Below are positions 1-7,200 of a DNA stretch of 64,000 nucleotides, in pieces. The notes below the pieces were generated by a model. It made no database searches, was not told the origin of the DNA, and saw nothing but the letters and a program-made list of their open reading frames with translations. Every line of letters begins with the position of its first letter. Position 1 is the first letter of the stretch. The DNA is from Streptomyces natalensis ATCC 27448. GTDB lineage: Bacteria > Actinomycetota > Actinomycetes > Streptomycetales > Streptomycetaceae. The stretch spans positions 124,001 to 188,000 of the forward strand of contig NZ_JRKI01000027.1 of NCBI RefSeq assembly GCF_000935125.1. Reading direction: 5' to 3'. The position numbers and the translations under genes were made by a program.

Positions 1-588
1 GCGGACCCTCCAGTGACTCTCCTGCCGGTCGGGCCAGCCAACGCTCGCGGTGCGCGCCTGGTCGTAGACCTGCTCGATGACGGGGCGGGCGCGGGCGGCG
101 GGCACCAGCCGGACGGAGCCCTCGCCGAAGTCCGTATCCGGGCGGAAGCGCAGGGCGCGCCGGTCGCAGCGGATCCGGTTTCCCCGGGTGGCGGGGCCGT
201 AGCCGAAGCGCCCGTAGATCCCGGCTTCGGAGGGGCGAAGGGCGGCGATCGGTTCGCGGCGGTTTTGGTGCAGGTCCGTCAGCTGCCTGCGCATCATCGC
301 GGTAAGGATGCCGCGGCGTCGATGCGTCGGCGCCACGCCCACGGAGGCGATGCCCGCTACGGGTATGACGCCCCCGGGAACGGTCAGCACCCGGCTGTAG
401 ACGGACGCGCCGGCCACCGGCTCGCCCCCGTCGAACGCGGCCAGGGTCCGCCCCAGATCGGTCGCCGCCCGCTGGTCGGCCAGGTCCTCGTCCGAGCGGT
501 CCATGCCATAGGTGTCGGCGATCATGCACGCCCAGGGGCCGAACTCTTCGTCGGTGACGCTGCGAAGCGGGTACGGAGGATGTGTCAT
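1..588 (-). CDS. Eis-like GNAT N-acetyltransferase, 3' end cut by window edge
   Basis: The complement of the first 588 bases is one open frame from an ATG at 588 to the edge (196 residues; the C-terminal half lies outside). It carries a GNAT acetyl-CoA motif near residues 80-100 (VGVAPTHRRRGILTAMMRRQ), followed by a segment with IYGRFGYGPATRGNRIR, the arrangement of the Eis/enhanced-intracellular-survival family, which acetylates amines such as aminoglycosides or lysine side chains using acetyl-CoA. The tandem-GNAT and SCP2-like C-terminal parts cannot be seen, so the substrate is unknown. Family assignment is firm; an aminoglycoside role would be speculation. Confidence 0.85.
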   Translation of the reverse strand, partial: MTHPPYPLRSVTDEEFGPWACMIADTYGMDRSDEDLADQRAATDLGRTLAAFDGGEPVAGASVYSRVLTVPGGVIPVAGIASVGVAPTHRRRGILTAMMRRQLTDLHQNRREPIAALRPSEAGIYGRFGYGPATRGNRIRCDRRALRFRPDTDFGEGSVRLVPAARARPVIEQVYDQARTASVGWPDRQESHWRVR

Positions 589-621
589 CGGGTCTGTGTA
601 CCCCCTGACTCGCCCCGAGCG

Positions 622-711
622 CTACGCCCGCCGGAGTTCCGACTGGTCCTTGGCGCCGGTCAGTTGCTCGCCGTCGACGACGTACGTCGCCACGCCGGAG
701 CCCCGGTGGTC
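622..711 (-). pseudogene. Possible remnant of a DsbA/FrnE-like oxidoreductase C-terminus
   Basis: Reading the minus strand, a short open stretch ends at a TAG (622-624) and encodes GVATYVVDGEQLTGAKDQ then SELRRA. This resembles the end of FrnE/DsbA-family thioredoxin-fold proteins, where a cis-proline loop precedes a VVDG..GA...EL tail. The usual proline is threonine here, and upstream the frame loses similarity at once. There is no start codon or ribosome site. Probably a decayed fragment; the resemblance is short, so confidence is low. The rest of the 589-926 gap shows nothing recognisable. Confidence 0.35.
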
Positions 712-926
712 CGGACCGCGGCGCCACTGGGTGAGACGCCCCGGCACCCAGTTTGCCCGCTAGGAGCACCTGACAGGGCTTCTGGCCCACCACGAGATCG
801 TGCCAGCACCGTTCGTCAGGCATACGACCATGATCACGACCGGACCTCCTGGTCACAGGACGAGATCGCGCCGAGGAAAACGGGATCGCGCCGCGAGCGG
901 ACGGTTGCCGACCGGCATCGATCCGC

Positions 927-1976
927 TCACGGCCGGGCGCCGGGATGGACGGGATTGATGGGATCCGTGGGATGGGCAGGATCCGTGGGGTGGACAGGAT
1001 CCGTGGGGTGGACGGGATGGAACTGCCGCGTCCAGCGTCGCCATGCGGTGATGGGACCGTCGCCCTCGGCGAGGCGGGGGCGTTCGACGTAGGTCTTGTG
1101 GTGCCAGATGCCGATGTCCTGGCGGATGTCGCGTACGTACTGGGGCCGGACGGCGTGGGTGAGTGCGGTGGCGAGGAGTCTGTCCAGCCACAGTGGGCCC
1201 TTCGCCGGGGTGCTCCCGGTCGTCAGGGCGCTGCTGATGCGGGTGCGCATCTGGAGTTGGCCGGGGATGGGGACGGTGACGGCGTTCAGGACGCGGCCGC
1301 GGATGCGCAAGCGGGGGATGTGGGTGTCGATGACGGTGAACCCCAGCCCCCAGTACTCGTAGCGGATGACGGCGTCGATGCCGTGGCCGTAAGGTCCCAG
1401 GATCTTGCGGCCCGTGACGGCCAGTTGGGCGCGATGGCGGTCGGTGGTGAAGGTGTGGAGGGGGCGGGCGTCGGTGATGCGGTGGATGTGGGCGAAGTGG
1501 CCGATGTCGACGCTGTTCTCGCCGGGGTCGTCGGGGTGGCCCCTGAAACAGTGCGTGGTCTGTGCGGTGTGCGGATAGTCGTGGGGCAGGCGAGGCAGGT
1601 CCCACTGCGGGGGCAGACCGGCGTGGTGCTGCCAGACGAAGACGAAGCCGTTGGCCTCGTGGCTGTGCCGGAGTCGCAGGCTCGCCTTGGGCGGGCGGGT
1701 GCCGTAACCGGTGGCGACGCAGGTGCCGTCGGTGTCGAAGGAGAACCCGTGGAAAGGGCAGACGAGTTGCTCACCCACGACCCGGCCGCCGCGGCCCAGG
1801 TGCGCTCCGAGATGGGGGCAGTGCGGCGCGGTCACCCGGACGAGGCCGCTGCGGGTGCGATAGACGACCACCTCGTCGCCCGCGATTCTGGAACGGCGTA
1901 CCTGGCCCGGCCGTAGGTCGCTGCTGAACGCGACGGCGAACCAGCCGTCGGGGCAGGGCGTGGGAGCTGTCGTCAT
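927..1976 (-). CDS. Rieske [2Fe-2S] non-haem iron oxygenase
   Basis: 349 residues. The N-terminal Rieske domain has the cluster ligands C53-x-H55 and C73-x2-H76 (CPHLGAHLG and CPFHGFSF). The catalytic domain has a mononuclear-iron signature around residues 154-165 (NSVDIGHFAHIH), closest in style to the KshA/Neverland (steroid hydroxylase or 7-desaturase) branch. It should use O2 and electrons from a separate reductase, which is not encoded nearby. The extreme C-terminus is three HPTDP hexapeptides produced by an 18-bp DNA repeat, probably a dispensable tail. It lies 78 bp downstream of the ABC permease on the same strand and may share its transcript. Substrate unknown. Confidence 0.85.
   Translation of the reverse strand: MTTAPTPCPDGWFAVAFSSDLRPGQVRRSRIAGDEVVVYRTRSGLVRVTAPHCPHLGAHLGRGGRVVGEQLVCPFHGFSFDTDGTCVATGYGTRPPKASLRLRHSHEANGFVFVWQHHAGLPPQWDLPRLPHDYPHTAQTTHCFRGHPDDPGENSVDIGHFAHIHRITDARPLHTFTTDRHRAQLAVTGRKILGPYGHGIDAVIRYEYWGLGFTVIDTHIPRLRIRGRVLNAVTVPIPGQLQMRTRISSALTTGSTPAKGPLWLDRLLATALTHAVRPQYVRDIRQDIGIWHHKTYVERPRLAEGDGPITAWRRWTRQFHPVHPTDPVHPTDPAHPTDPINPVHPGARP
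961..1014. repeat. 18-bp tandem repeat, 3 copies, inside the Rieske gene
   Basis: Three consecutive 18-bp units (961-978, 979-996, 997-1014), each beginning GGATCCGTGGG and differing at one to three bases. They encode the HPTDP(V/A/I) hexapeptides at the C-terminus of the Rieske protein. The repeat keeps the frame, so copy-number change would only lengthen or shorten the tail. Confidence 0.85.
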
Positions 1977-1980
1977 GGGT

Positions 1981-2067
1981 TTGCCTGCCTCATGGGTGTG
2001 ACTGTCCTCGTCGGTGTGGCTGTCCTCGTCGGTGTCCTCATGAGTTCGCCTGCCTCATCGGTGTGAC
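1981..2067. repeat. Short direct repeats between Rieske gene and ABC permease
   Basis: A 21-base segment ending GCCTCATGGGTGTGAC (1982-2002) recurs with two changes at 2047-2067, and between them TGTCCTCGTCGGTG occurs twice with an 18-base period (2003 and 2021). The block covers the start of the Rieske gene, the spacer and the end of the permease gene. No function assigned; slippage is a likely origin. Confidence 0.6.
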
Positions 2068-2864
2068 GTGCTCTCCTCGGGCTGTGTCCCAGGCCGCAGT
2101 TGTTCGGGACGGCCGTAACGGGTGCGTGTGTGGAAGACCGTGAACGCGGCGAGGGTGGCGGCGGCGAACCAGGCGAGTCCTGCCAGCAGCCCGCCCGGCA
2201 GCGAGCCGGTGGTGAAGGCCGAGGTGAGGGCGGCCCGTGTGGGTCCGTGCATGGGCAGCAGCCGTAGGCCGGGCGCATCGCCGAGCTGGCTGGCGGCGGG
2301 GTTGTGCAGCCCCATGTCGATCATGCTGGCCATGATGACGGTGAAGACGCCGGCCAGTTCGCTGCGGACCAGTGCGCCGAGGAAGATCCCGATGCCGCCG
2401 TAGGCGAGACAGGCCGTTGCCACCGCGCAGGCCAGCGTCCAGGGCTGGCGCACGGGGAAGAAGACGGTGAGCAGGGCGGTGGTGTAGAGGGCGAAGAGAC
2501 AGGAGACGGCGCAGAGCGCGAGGGTTTTGCCCAGCAGCAGGTGAACGCGGGGATAACCGGCCAGGACGAGGCGGCGGTCGAGCGCGTCGGCCCTGATGGT
2601 CGCCATGAACATCATCAGGCCGGTCAGGAGGATGACGGCGTTGAGCGCGCAGGCGACGCGCATGACGCGGTCGGCGGCGGCCGATGCCGGACCCACCGTC
2701 TCGCCCAGTGCGAGGGGGAGCGCGCTGGACGGCGCTGCGGTGCCCGTGACGAAGACGAACAGCGGCAGGAAGAACACGGCCAGTCCCACCGCCAGCCTGT
2801 TGCGCGCGTGGCTGAGCAGGGCGAACCACACCGCGGTCGCCAGCGGGCGCCCGGGGCCTCTCAT
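2055..2864 (-). CDS. ABC transporter permease (export type)
   Basis: 269 residues from the ATG at 2864, which overlaps the TGA of the upstream ATPase gene (ATGA), a sign of translational coupling. Hydrophobic segments lie near residues 15-45, 75-95, 110-145, 150-175 and 220-245, giving about six membrane helices with no ATPase motif. This is the plan of ABC-2-like exporter permeases. Together with the ATPase it should form a two-gene exporter of unknown cargo; the Rieske oxygenase downstream suggests a made-and-exported or detoxified small molecule, but that is inference. A longer open frame continues upstream to 3227, but it is only the antisense-free extension through the ATPase gene. Confidence 0.8.
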   Translation of the reverse strand: MRGPGRPLATAVWFALLSHARNRLAVGLAVFFLPLFVFVTGTAAPSSALPLALGETVGPASAAADRVMRVACALNAVILLTGLMMFMATIRADALDRRLVLAGYPRVHLLLGKTLALCAVSCLFALYTTALLTVFFPVRQPWTLACAVATACLAYGGIGIFLGALVRSELAGVFTVIMASMIDMGLHNPAASQLGDAPGLRLLPMHGPTRAALTSAFTTGSLPGGLLAGLAWFAAATLAAFTVFHTRTRYGRPEQLRPGTQPEESTSHR

Positions 2865-3526
2865 CCGCCCACCGTCCTTGTGCTGTCCGTGCCGACGGAC
2901 CAGGGTCGTGGCGGTCCGGCGGGCTCGGCGTACAGGACACCCTCGCGCAGGTACCGGACGTCGTCGAAACGGTCGATGTCCAGGGCCAGATGGGAAACCA
3001 CGGCGATGGCCCTGCCCCGCTCGCGCAGTCGGCCGACCAGTTCCCAGAACCGCAAGTAGGTCTCCCAGTCGAAACCCTGGTACGGCTCGTCCAGGAGCAG
3101 CACGGCGGGATCGTGCATCAGCGCGATGACCAGGTTGAGTTTCTGCCGGGTGCCGCCGCTGAGCACGCCCGCCCGCTCCGCGCGGTAGTCGGTGAGCGCC
3201 AGAACCTCCAGCAGTTCCTCCGCCCACCGCAGATCCGGCAGACGGTAGGCAACCTGAAAATAGCGCAGGTGCTGAGTCACCGTCAGCGAGTCATCCAGCA
3301 CCAGGTCTTGTGGGCAGTAACCGACCGCCCCCGCCCGGTGCACCGCACCCTCATCCGGTGGCAGCTGCCCGGCGGCGATCCGCAGCAGCGTGCTCTTGCC
3401 CCCGCCGTTCTCCCCCACCACCCCCACCACGGCCCCCGACGGCACCACCAACGACGCCCCGCACAACACCCGTCGTCGCCCGTACGCCTTGCACACCCCC
3501 CGCAACTCCAGCCGCGCGGTCTCCAC
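2861..3526 (-). CDS. ABC transporter ATP-binding protein
   Basis: 221 residues with a complete set of ABC motifs: Walker A GENGGGKST (38-46), Q-loop in YCPQD (70-74), signature LSGGTRQ (122-128), Walker B VLLLDEP (142-148) and the switch histidine H179. It hydrolyses ATP to drive the adjacent membrane permease, whose start codon overlaps its stop codon. The short length, without a C-terminal regulatory domain, fits an exporter ATPase such as those for drugs, lantibiotics or haem-like cargo. First gene of the apparent ATPase-permease-(Rieske) unit. Confidence 0.9.
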   Translation of the reverse strand: METARLELRGVCKAYGRRRVLCGASLVVPSGAVVGVVGENGGGKSTLLRIAAGQLPPDEGAVHRAGAVGYCPQDLVLDDSLTVTQHLRYFQVAYRLPDLRWAEELLEVLALTDYRAERAGVLSGGTRQKLNLVIALMHDPAVLLLDEPYQGFDWETYLRFWELVGRLRERGRAIAVVSHLALDIDRFDDVRYLREGVLYAEPAGPPRPWSVGTDSTRTVGG

Positions 3527-3722
3527 CCGCTGCCCGCTCCCTCCACATGCCGACCGACCACCACGTCCTTATCCGTCACCCCAACATTCCCCTGTTGGGC
3601 ATCGGTCAAGACAAGTGCCGCGCCGGTGTGGCTGTGGCCCGTACCGCTTCGTATACGGGGAGGCGGGCGCCGGCCGCCGTCACACAAAGCCGCCGAGGCT
3701 TCCCGGACCCGCGGCGCCCCGC

Positions 3723-4574
3723 CTATTCGCCCGGCTCGGCGATCAGCGCAGTGGCCACGGAACGGAAGCCGAGGCGGGCGTAGATCCGGGCGACGTCCTC
3801 ATCGCCCGCCGACAAGAAGAGGGTCTCGACGTCCCGGGAGCGGGCGTCGGCCACCAGGGCCGCCGTGACCGCGTGCCCAAGGCCGCGGCGGCGTGCGGTC
3901 GGTAGCGTTCCCACGCCGACGATCTCGCTGACCGGCCCCACCGGCTGGTGCTGCCCGGCGCACAGTGCCCCACCGTCCTCCACCGCGGCGGCAACACGCG
4001 TCAGGCCTGCCCGGATGCGTGCCGCAGCGCGTTCCACCGACCCGTCACCGGCGCGGCTCCGCACCGCCTCACCCAGTTCCGCCAGCCCGGCCGCTCCTAC
4101 CCGCGTGCCGGGCTGGGCGAAGGCGAGGTGAGGAACGGCCAGCGCGCTCGGCAGCAGAGGATCGTCCGGCCCTACGCTGCGGATCGCCACGCCGTCGGCC
4201 CGCTCGGGCACGGCGGGGGTCGGTGCGTCCGGGCCGAGCACCATCAAGGGGTACTCGTGCACCATGAGTCCGGCCTCCTCGGCCGCCTCCCGAAGCCCCG
4301 GCGCGGTCTCGGCGACCCACTCGAAGCTCTCCGGGGCGCCCAGTTCCCGCTGGCGGACGCGTACCCGTGTCACATCAGCGGCGCTGACCGCTCCGGACCG
4401 TCCCGGAGTCGGGCGCGCGTAGAGGGGCCAGCCCGGCCCCTCACGGACGAACAGGGTCAGCGGCCCGAAGTCCTCGACCCGGGCGCCCGAGCGGGGAACG
4501 GCGTCGTAGTGCTGCTCCAGTCGGTCCAGCAGTTGACGACGGTTCTCCGGATCCACAGCTGTCATGCCGAGCAT
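3723..4574 (-). CDS. GNAT family N-acetyltransferase
   Basis: 283 residues. The C-terminal third holds the acetyl-CoA binding motif GVGTLPTARRRGLGHAVTAALV (about residues 220-241; V-G-T-L-P...R-R-x-G-L-G), followed by the usual RIYARLGFR segment. The N-terminal half is a divergent GNAT-like or FR47-like region. A second possible start is the ATG at 4565. Stands alone on the minus strand, with a spacer of 196 bases to the ABC genes. Substrate unknown. Confidence 0.8.
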   Translation of the reverse strand: MLGMTAVDPENRRQLLDRLEQHYDAVPRSGARVEDFGPLTLFVREGPGWPLYARPTPGRSGAVSAADVTRVRVRQRELGAPESFEWVAETAPGLREAAEEAGLMVHEYPLMVLGPDAPTPAVPERADGVAIRSVGPDDPLLPSALAVPHLAFAQPGTRVGAAGLAELGEAVRSRAGDGSVERAAARIRAGLTRVAAAVEDGGALCAGQHQPVGPVSEIVGVGTLPTARRRGLGHAVTAALVADARSRDVETLFLSAGDEDVARIYARLGFRSVATALIAEPGE

Positions 4575-5223
4575 CCAAACAGCAACTCCGGTACCGCTGC
4601 CATCGCATTACGTCCGGCGACGGCCGGTCCCTGGGCGGCGGCCGCTGGAGTAGCCCCACGAGGTCATTTACGGAATGTGCGCCAGATTCCGAGCATTGGC
4701 GCCGGTCCGGAGGGGGTGGGCCGTACCGACTGATTCCCCAGCTGAGAACGCTGACCGGTGTGAGCATGCTGCGTCCACTACAGTGCGGTGTGGGCCGTGA
4801 CTGGCGCTGAGGTGGAGCACCACCGGGGAGCGGTCTGACGAGACGTCGGTTGCCGTGCGCCTGGGCGAGTGGTCAGCAACGCCTGGAGGGCAAGCCTGCT
4901 GGATCCGGGCGGGCTGGTACCTGATCGGCGCCACCCACCACCAGGTCCCTCAGACCATCGGCCCCCTGGTTTTTGCCGCCGCCCTGCTGATAGCGGCCCG
5001 GCTGCTCGCCGGCCGCACCTCGGCCTCAGGGCGGATCCGGCCGACCTCGCTCTGAGTGCCCATATCCGTCACCAAGAACGAGGGTCGAGAGTGCCTGCGC
5101 TTCCGGCTCGGCTCATCGACCCGTTGTGCGCTCAGTTCGCGGCCCTTCTCCCGGCTCGGCCGGTGTATGCCCTCTCGCATCCGCTGGGCTGCACCGGCGG
5201 CGGTCGGGCCTGGCCCCTGCGGC
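4575..5223. other. 649-bp gap; one weak ORF, otherwise nothing recognised
   Basis: This gap between the GNAT gene and the methyltransferase stop has no convincing gene. A plus-strand frame 4855-5055 (66 residues) ends in one hydrophobic segment (GPLVFAAALLIAARLLAG) and an Arg-rich tail, as in the C-terminus of a membrane protein. It lacks a clear ribosome site and could be a remnant. The last 160 bases hold no feature I can support. Confidence 0.4.
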
Positions 5224-6111
5224 TCACCGGCGGCAGTGGTAGATCCCCCACACCAGCAGGCCGTCGCGGCAAGCCCGCTGCCACAGCGGGAGGTTCTCCC
5301 GCACCTTGGCCAGGTAGCCGGGGCTGACCGCCCCGTCCGGCTCGGCGTGGAACCGCTGTGCTTCCTCGGTCAGCCGGGTGTAGTGGATGCGCAGTTGCCG
5401 GCTCAGCTCCTCGAAATCCACCTCGGTCAGGCCGACTTGGGACAGCAGCTTTTGGTACTGGCCCGGCGTGGACAGTGCGGGTGCGGCCAGCCGCGTCAAC
5501 AGCGGCCGGATGGCCTCGGTGGGCGTGTCGTCGGACGCCATGATGTCGGTGAAGACGAACTCGCCCGCCGGCCCGAGCACCCGAGCCGCCTCGCCCAGCG
5601 TTCTGGCCGGGTCGCCGCTGTGGCACAGGGCGTCCTGGGACCAGACAACGTCGAAGTGCTCGGCGGGGAAGGGGATGTCGTCGAAGGACCCGGTAACCAC
5701 CTCGATCAGCCCGTCCAGGCCGCGCTCGGCGTTGGTCGTGCGGTGGCGCCGGTTCTGCTCCTCACTGATGTTGAGCGCGGTCACCCGGCACCCGAAGCGT
5801 TCGGCCAGGTAGCGAGCCGCGCCACCGTAGCCGGAACCCAGGTCGAGGACCGTGCGGTCCGGGCCCAGCAGGTGGGAGACCTTGGCCGCGACGCGTTCCA
5901 CGGTGCGGCGGGAGGCCGTCGCGACCTGCTCGTGCTCGTGTGCATAGATACCGATGTGGATGTCCTCGCCGCCCCAGAAGCTGTCGTAGAAGGCGTCCAC
6001 GTCGCTGCTGTCGTAGTACGCACGCGCGGCCGCCGCGGCCCTTGCACCTCCCGTCTCCGTTGCCGCTGCTCCCGGTCCGCTCTCCGTCGTCTCCGTACCT
6101 TGATCAGCCAT
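5224..6111 (-). CDS. SAM-dependent methyltransferase, sarcosine/dimethylglycine N-methyltransferase type
   Basis: 295 residues from the ATG at 6111 (the frame runs further upstream but without homology). The N-terminal block YYDSSDVDAFYDSFWGGEDIH with HIGIY is characteristic of the glycine-betaine synthesising SDMT enzymes. SAM motif I is VLDLGSGYGGAARYL (near residue 85), with motif II/III around FDVVWSQDALCHSGD. By family it transfers methyl groups from SAM to sarcosine and dimethylglycine, giving the osmoprotectant betaine. No glycine/sarcosine partner enzyme is adjacent, so the exact substrate is uncertain; related enzymes in secondary metabolism also carry this N-terminal block. Confidence 0.8.
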   Translation of the reverse strand: MADQGTETTESGPGAAATETGGARAAAAARAYYDSSDVDAFYDSFWGGEDIHIGIYAHEHEQVATASRRTVERVAAKVSHLLGPDRTVLDLGSGYGGAARYLAERFGCRVTALNISEEQNRRHRTTNAERGLDGLIEVVTGSFDDIPFPAEHFDVVWSQDALCHSGDPARTLGEAARVLGPAGEFVFTDIMASDDTPTEAIRPLLTRLAAPALSTPGQYQKLLSQVGLTEVDFEELSRQLRIHYTRLTEEAQRFHAEPDGAVSPGYLAKVRENLPLWQRACRDGLLVWGIYHCRR

Positions 6112-6262
6112 GTGGAGTGTCTTGGCCCGCCGCTGCCCGGCACAAACCATCCTTTCCGGACAACGGCCGAGCGGCGGCCGAGACGGGAAAGGGGAGCTGC
6201 GGGCGTCGGGAGAGGTGGGCGACTGGTCGTAACAGGGGGTCGGAGCGGTCGTCGATAAAGGT

Positions 6263-6493
6263 ATGACTACCTTTCGGAAGTTCGTCACAGGTGTGGCGGC
6301 GGCGGCTGCGGCGGTCGGTATCGTCTTCGTCGCCGGGCCGCCCGCGACGGCCGCCGGCAAGTGGTGCAACAACTCTGTCTGCATCGAGACCTACGACCGT
6401 TCATGGAGGTCCCCGCAGCATGACTCCTTGCATGAGTGGAACGGCCCCGCGCTACCTCTACCTCGCGCGGCACGGCGAGGCTTCGCCGGATGA
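6263..6493 (+). CDS. Small secreted peptide, probably truncated
   Basis: 76 residues. The first ~31 form a clear Sec signal peptide (MTTFRKFVTGVAAAAAAVGI..., with cleavage after ATAA). The following KWCNNSVCIETYDRSW has two cysteines. After about residue 52 the frame runs into the downstream phosphatase gene (overlap 6420-6493) and becomes Arg/Pro/Ala-rich, so the original C-terminus was probably lost. A weak AAAGG lies just before the ATG. Not recognised as a family member; it could be a decayed secreted protein or a real short one. Confidence 0.5.
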   Translation: MTTFRKFVTGVAAAAAAVGIVFVAGPPATAAGKWCNNSVCIETYDRSWRSPQHDSLHEWNGPALPLPRAARRGFAG

Positions 6494-7055
6494 GAGCGAG
6501 CTGACGGACAACGGCCGTCGTCAGGCGGTGCTGCTGGGCGAACGGCTTCGGGGCGGCGCTCTCTCGGCGATTCACCACGGGCCCCTTCCGCGGGCGGAGC
6601 AGACGGCCCGGCTGATCTGCGACCAGCTCGACGACGTGCCCGCCAAGCCGTCGGAGCCGGCCGGCGACTACGTTCCCTATCTGCCGCAAAGAGCGGAGCT
6701 GCCTTCGGAGTCGGCCGATGCCCTGCTCGACCGCCTGGACCGGTTCCCGGCCGAGGAGCGCGACAACGGGCCGGAGCTTGCCCGGAAAGCGCTCGCGCAG
6801 TTCACCGGTCCGGTCGACGGCGACGCACCTCGCCACGAGCTGATCGTCACCCACAACTTCCTCATCGGCTGGCTCATCCGGGACGCCCTTGACGCGCCGA
6901 AGTGGCGCTGGATGGGACTGAACCACGCCAACGCCGCGCTCTCGGTCATCCGTTACGCACCCGGCCGGCCCGCTTCCGTCCTCTTCTACAACGACATGGG
7001 GCACCTGCCCCCGGAGCTGCGCTGGACCGGCTTCCCGCCCGAGCTGACCGTCTGA
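6420..7055 (+). CDS. Histidine phosphatase family protein (phosphoglycerate mutase-like)
   Basis: 211 residues. The catalytic LARHGEA motif lies near residue 15 and a second histidine sits in the ELIVTHNFLIGW segment (~140). R62-type arginines follow in RAEQTARLICDQL. The start is fixed by a GGAGG at 6405-6409, ten bases before the ATG at 6420. By family it removes phosphate from small phosphorylated molecules or proteins through a phosphohistidine intermediate. Specific substrate unknown. It is followed after 70 bases by the tRNA-like element. Confidence 0.85.
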   Translation: MTPCMSGTAPRYLYLARHGEASPDESELTDNGRRQAVLLGERLRGGALSAIHHGPLPRAEQTARLICDQLDDVPAKPSEPAGDYVPYLPQRAELPSESADALLDRLDRFPAEERDNGPELARKALAQFTGPVDGDAPRHELIVTHNFLIGWLIRDALDAPKWRWMGLNHANAALSVIRYAPGRPASVLFYNDMGHLPPELRWTGFPPELTV

Positions 7056-7126
7056 ATGCGGCTGAGAACAGCGCACGAAAAAATGCGTTTGTTCGAATCC
7101 CCGCAGCCGGTTAACCTCCCCTCCAT

Positions 7127-7198
7127 CGACGTGTAGCTCAGCAGCAGAGCACCGGGCTTCGGACCCGGAGGGCGCAGGGGCGGAACCTGCCACGTCGG
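7127..7198 (+). ncRNA. tRNA-like cloverleaf RNA (anticodon position UCG) with non-canonical loops
   Basis: The 72 bases fold into a full cloverleaf with only Watson-Crick pairs: acceptor CGACGTG/CACGTCG (7127-7133/7191-7197), U8 and A9, D stem GCTC/GAGC (7136-7139/7147-7150), anticodon stem CCGGG/CCCGG (7152-7156/7164-7168), 5-base variable region, T stem GCAGG/CCTGC (7174-7178/7186-7190), and discriminator G7198. The anticodon loop CTTCGGA puts UCG (Arg, CGA) at 34-36. The D loop AGCAGCA lacks G18G19 and the T loop GGCGGAA lacks TTCRA, so the normal elbow cannot form and ordinary translation use is doubtful. No CCA is encoded. It ends two bases before the ATG of the next gene. Perfect stems with altered loops argue for a tRNA mimic rather than a decayed tRNA. 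Confidence 0.7.
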
Positions 7199-7200
7199 CT

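Noticed and set aside
2055-3227. A longer version of the ABC permease starting at 3227
   Set aside because: The extra N-terminus overlaps the ATPase gene in another frame and is Arg/Gly-rich without hydrophobic segments; the ATGA-coupled start at 2864 fits better.
4441-4767. Minus-strand open frame overlapping the GNAT start
   Set aside because: Arg/Pro-rich, out of frame with the clear GNAT gene and without a ribosome site.
7088-7104. TTCGAATCCCC, a classic T-loop sequence just before the tRNA-like RNA
   Set aside because: The flanking bases do not form a T stem and no acceptor or anticodon arms can be built around it, so it is not a second tRNA.
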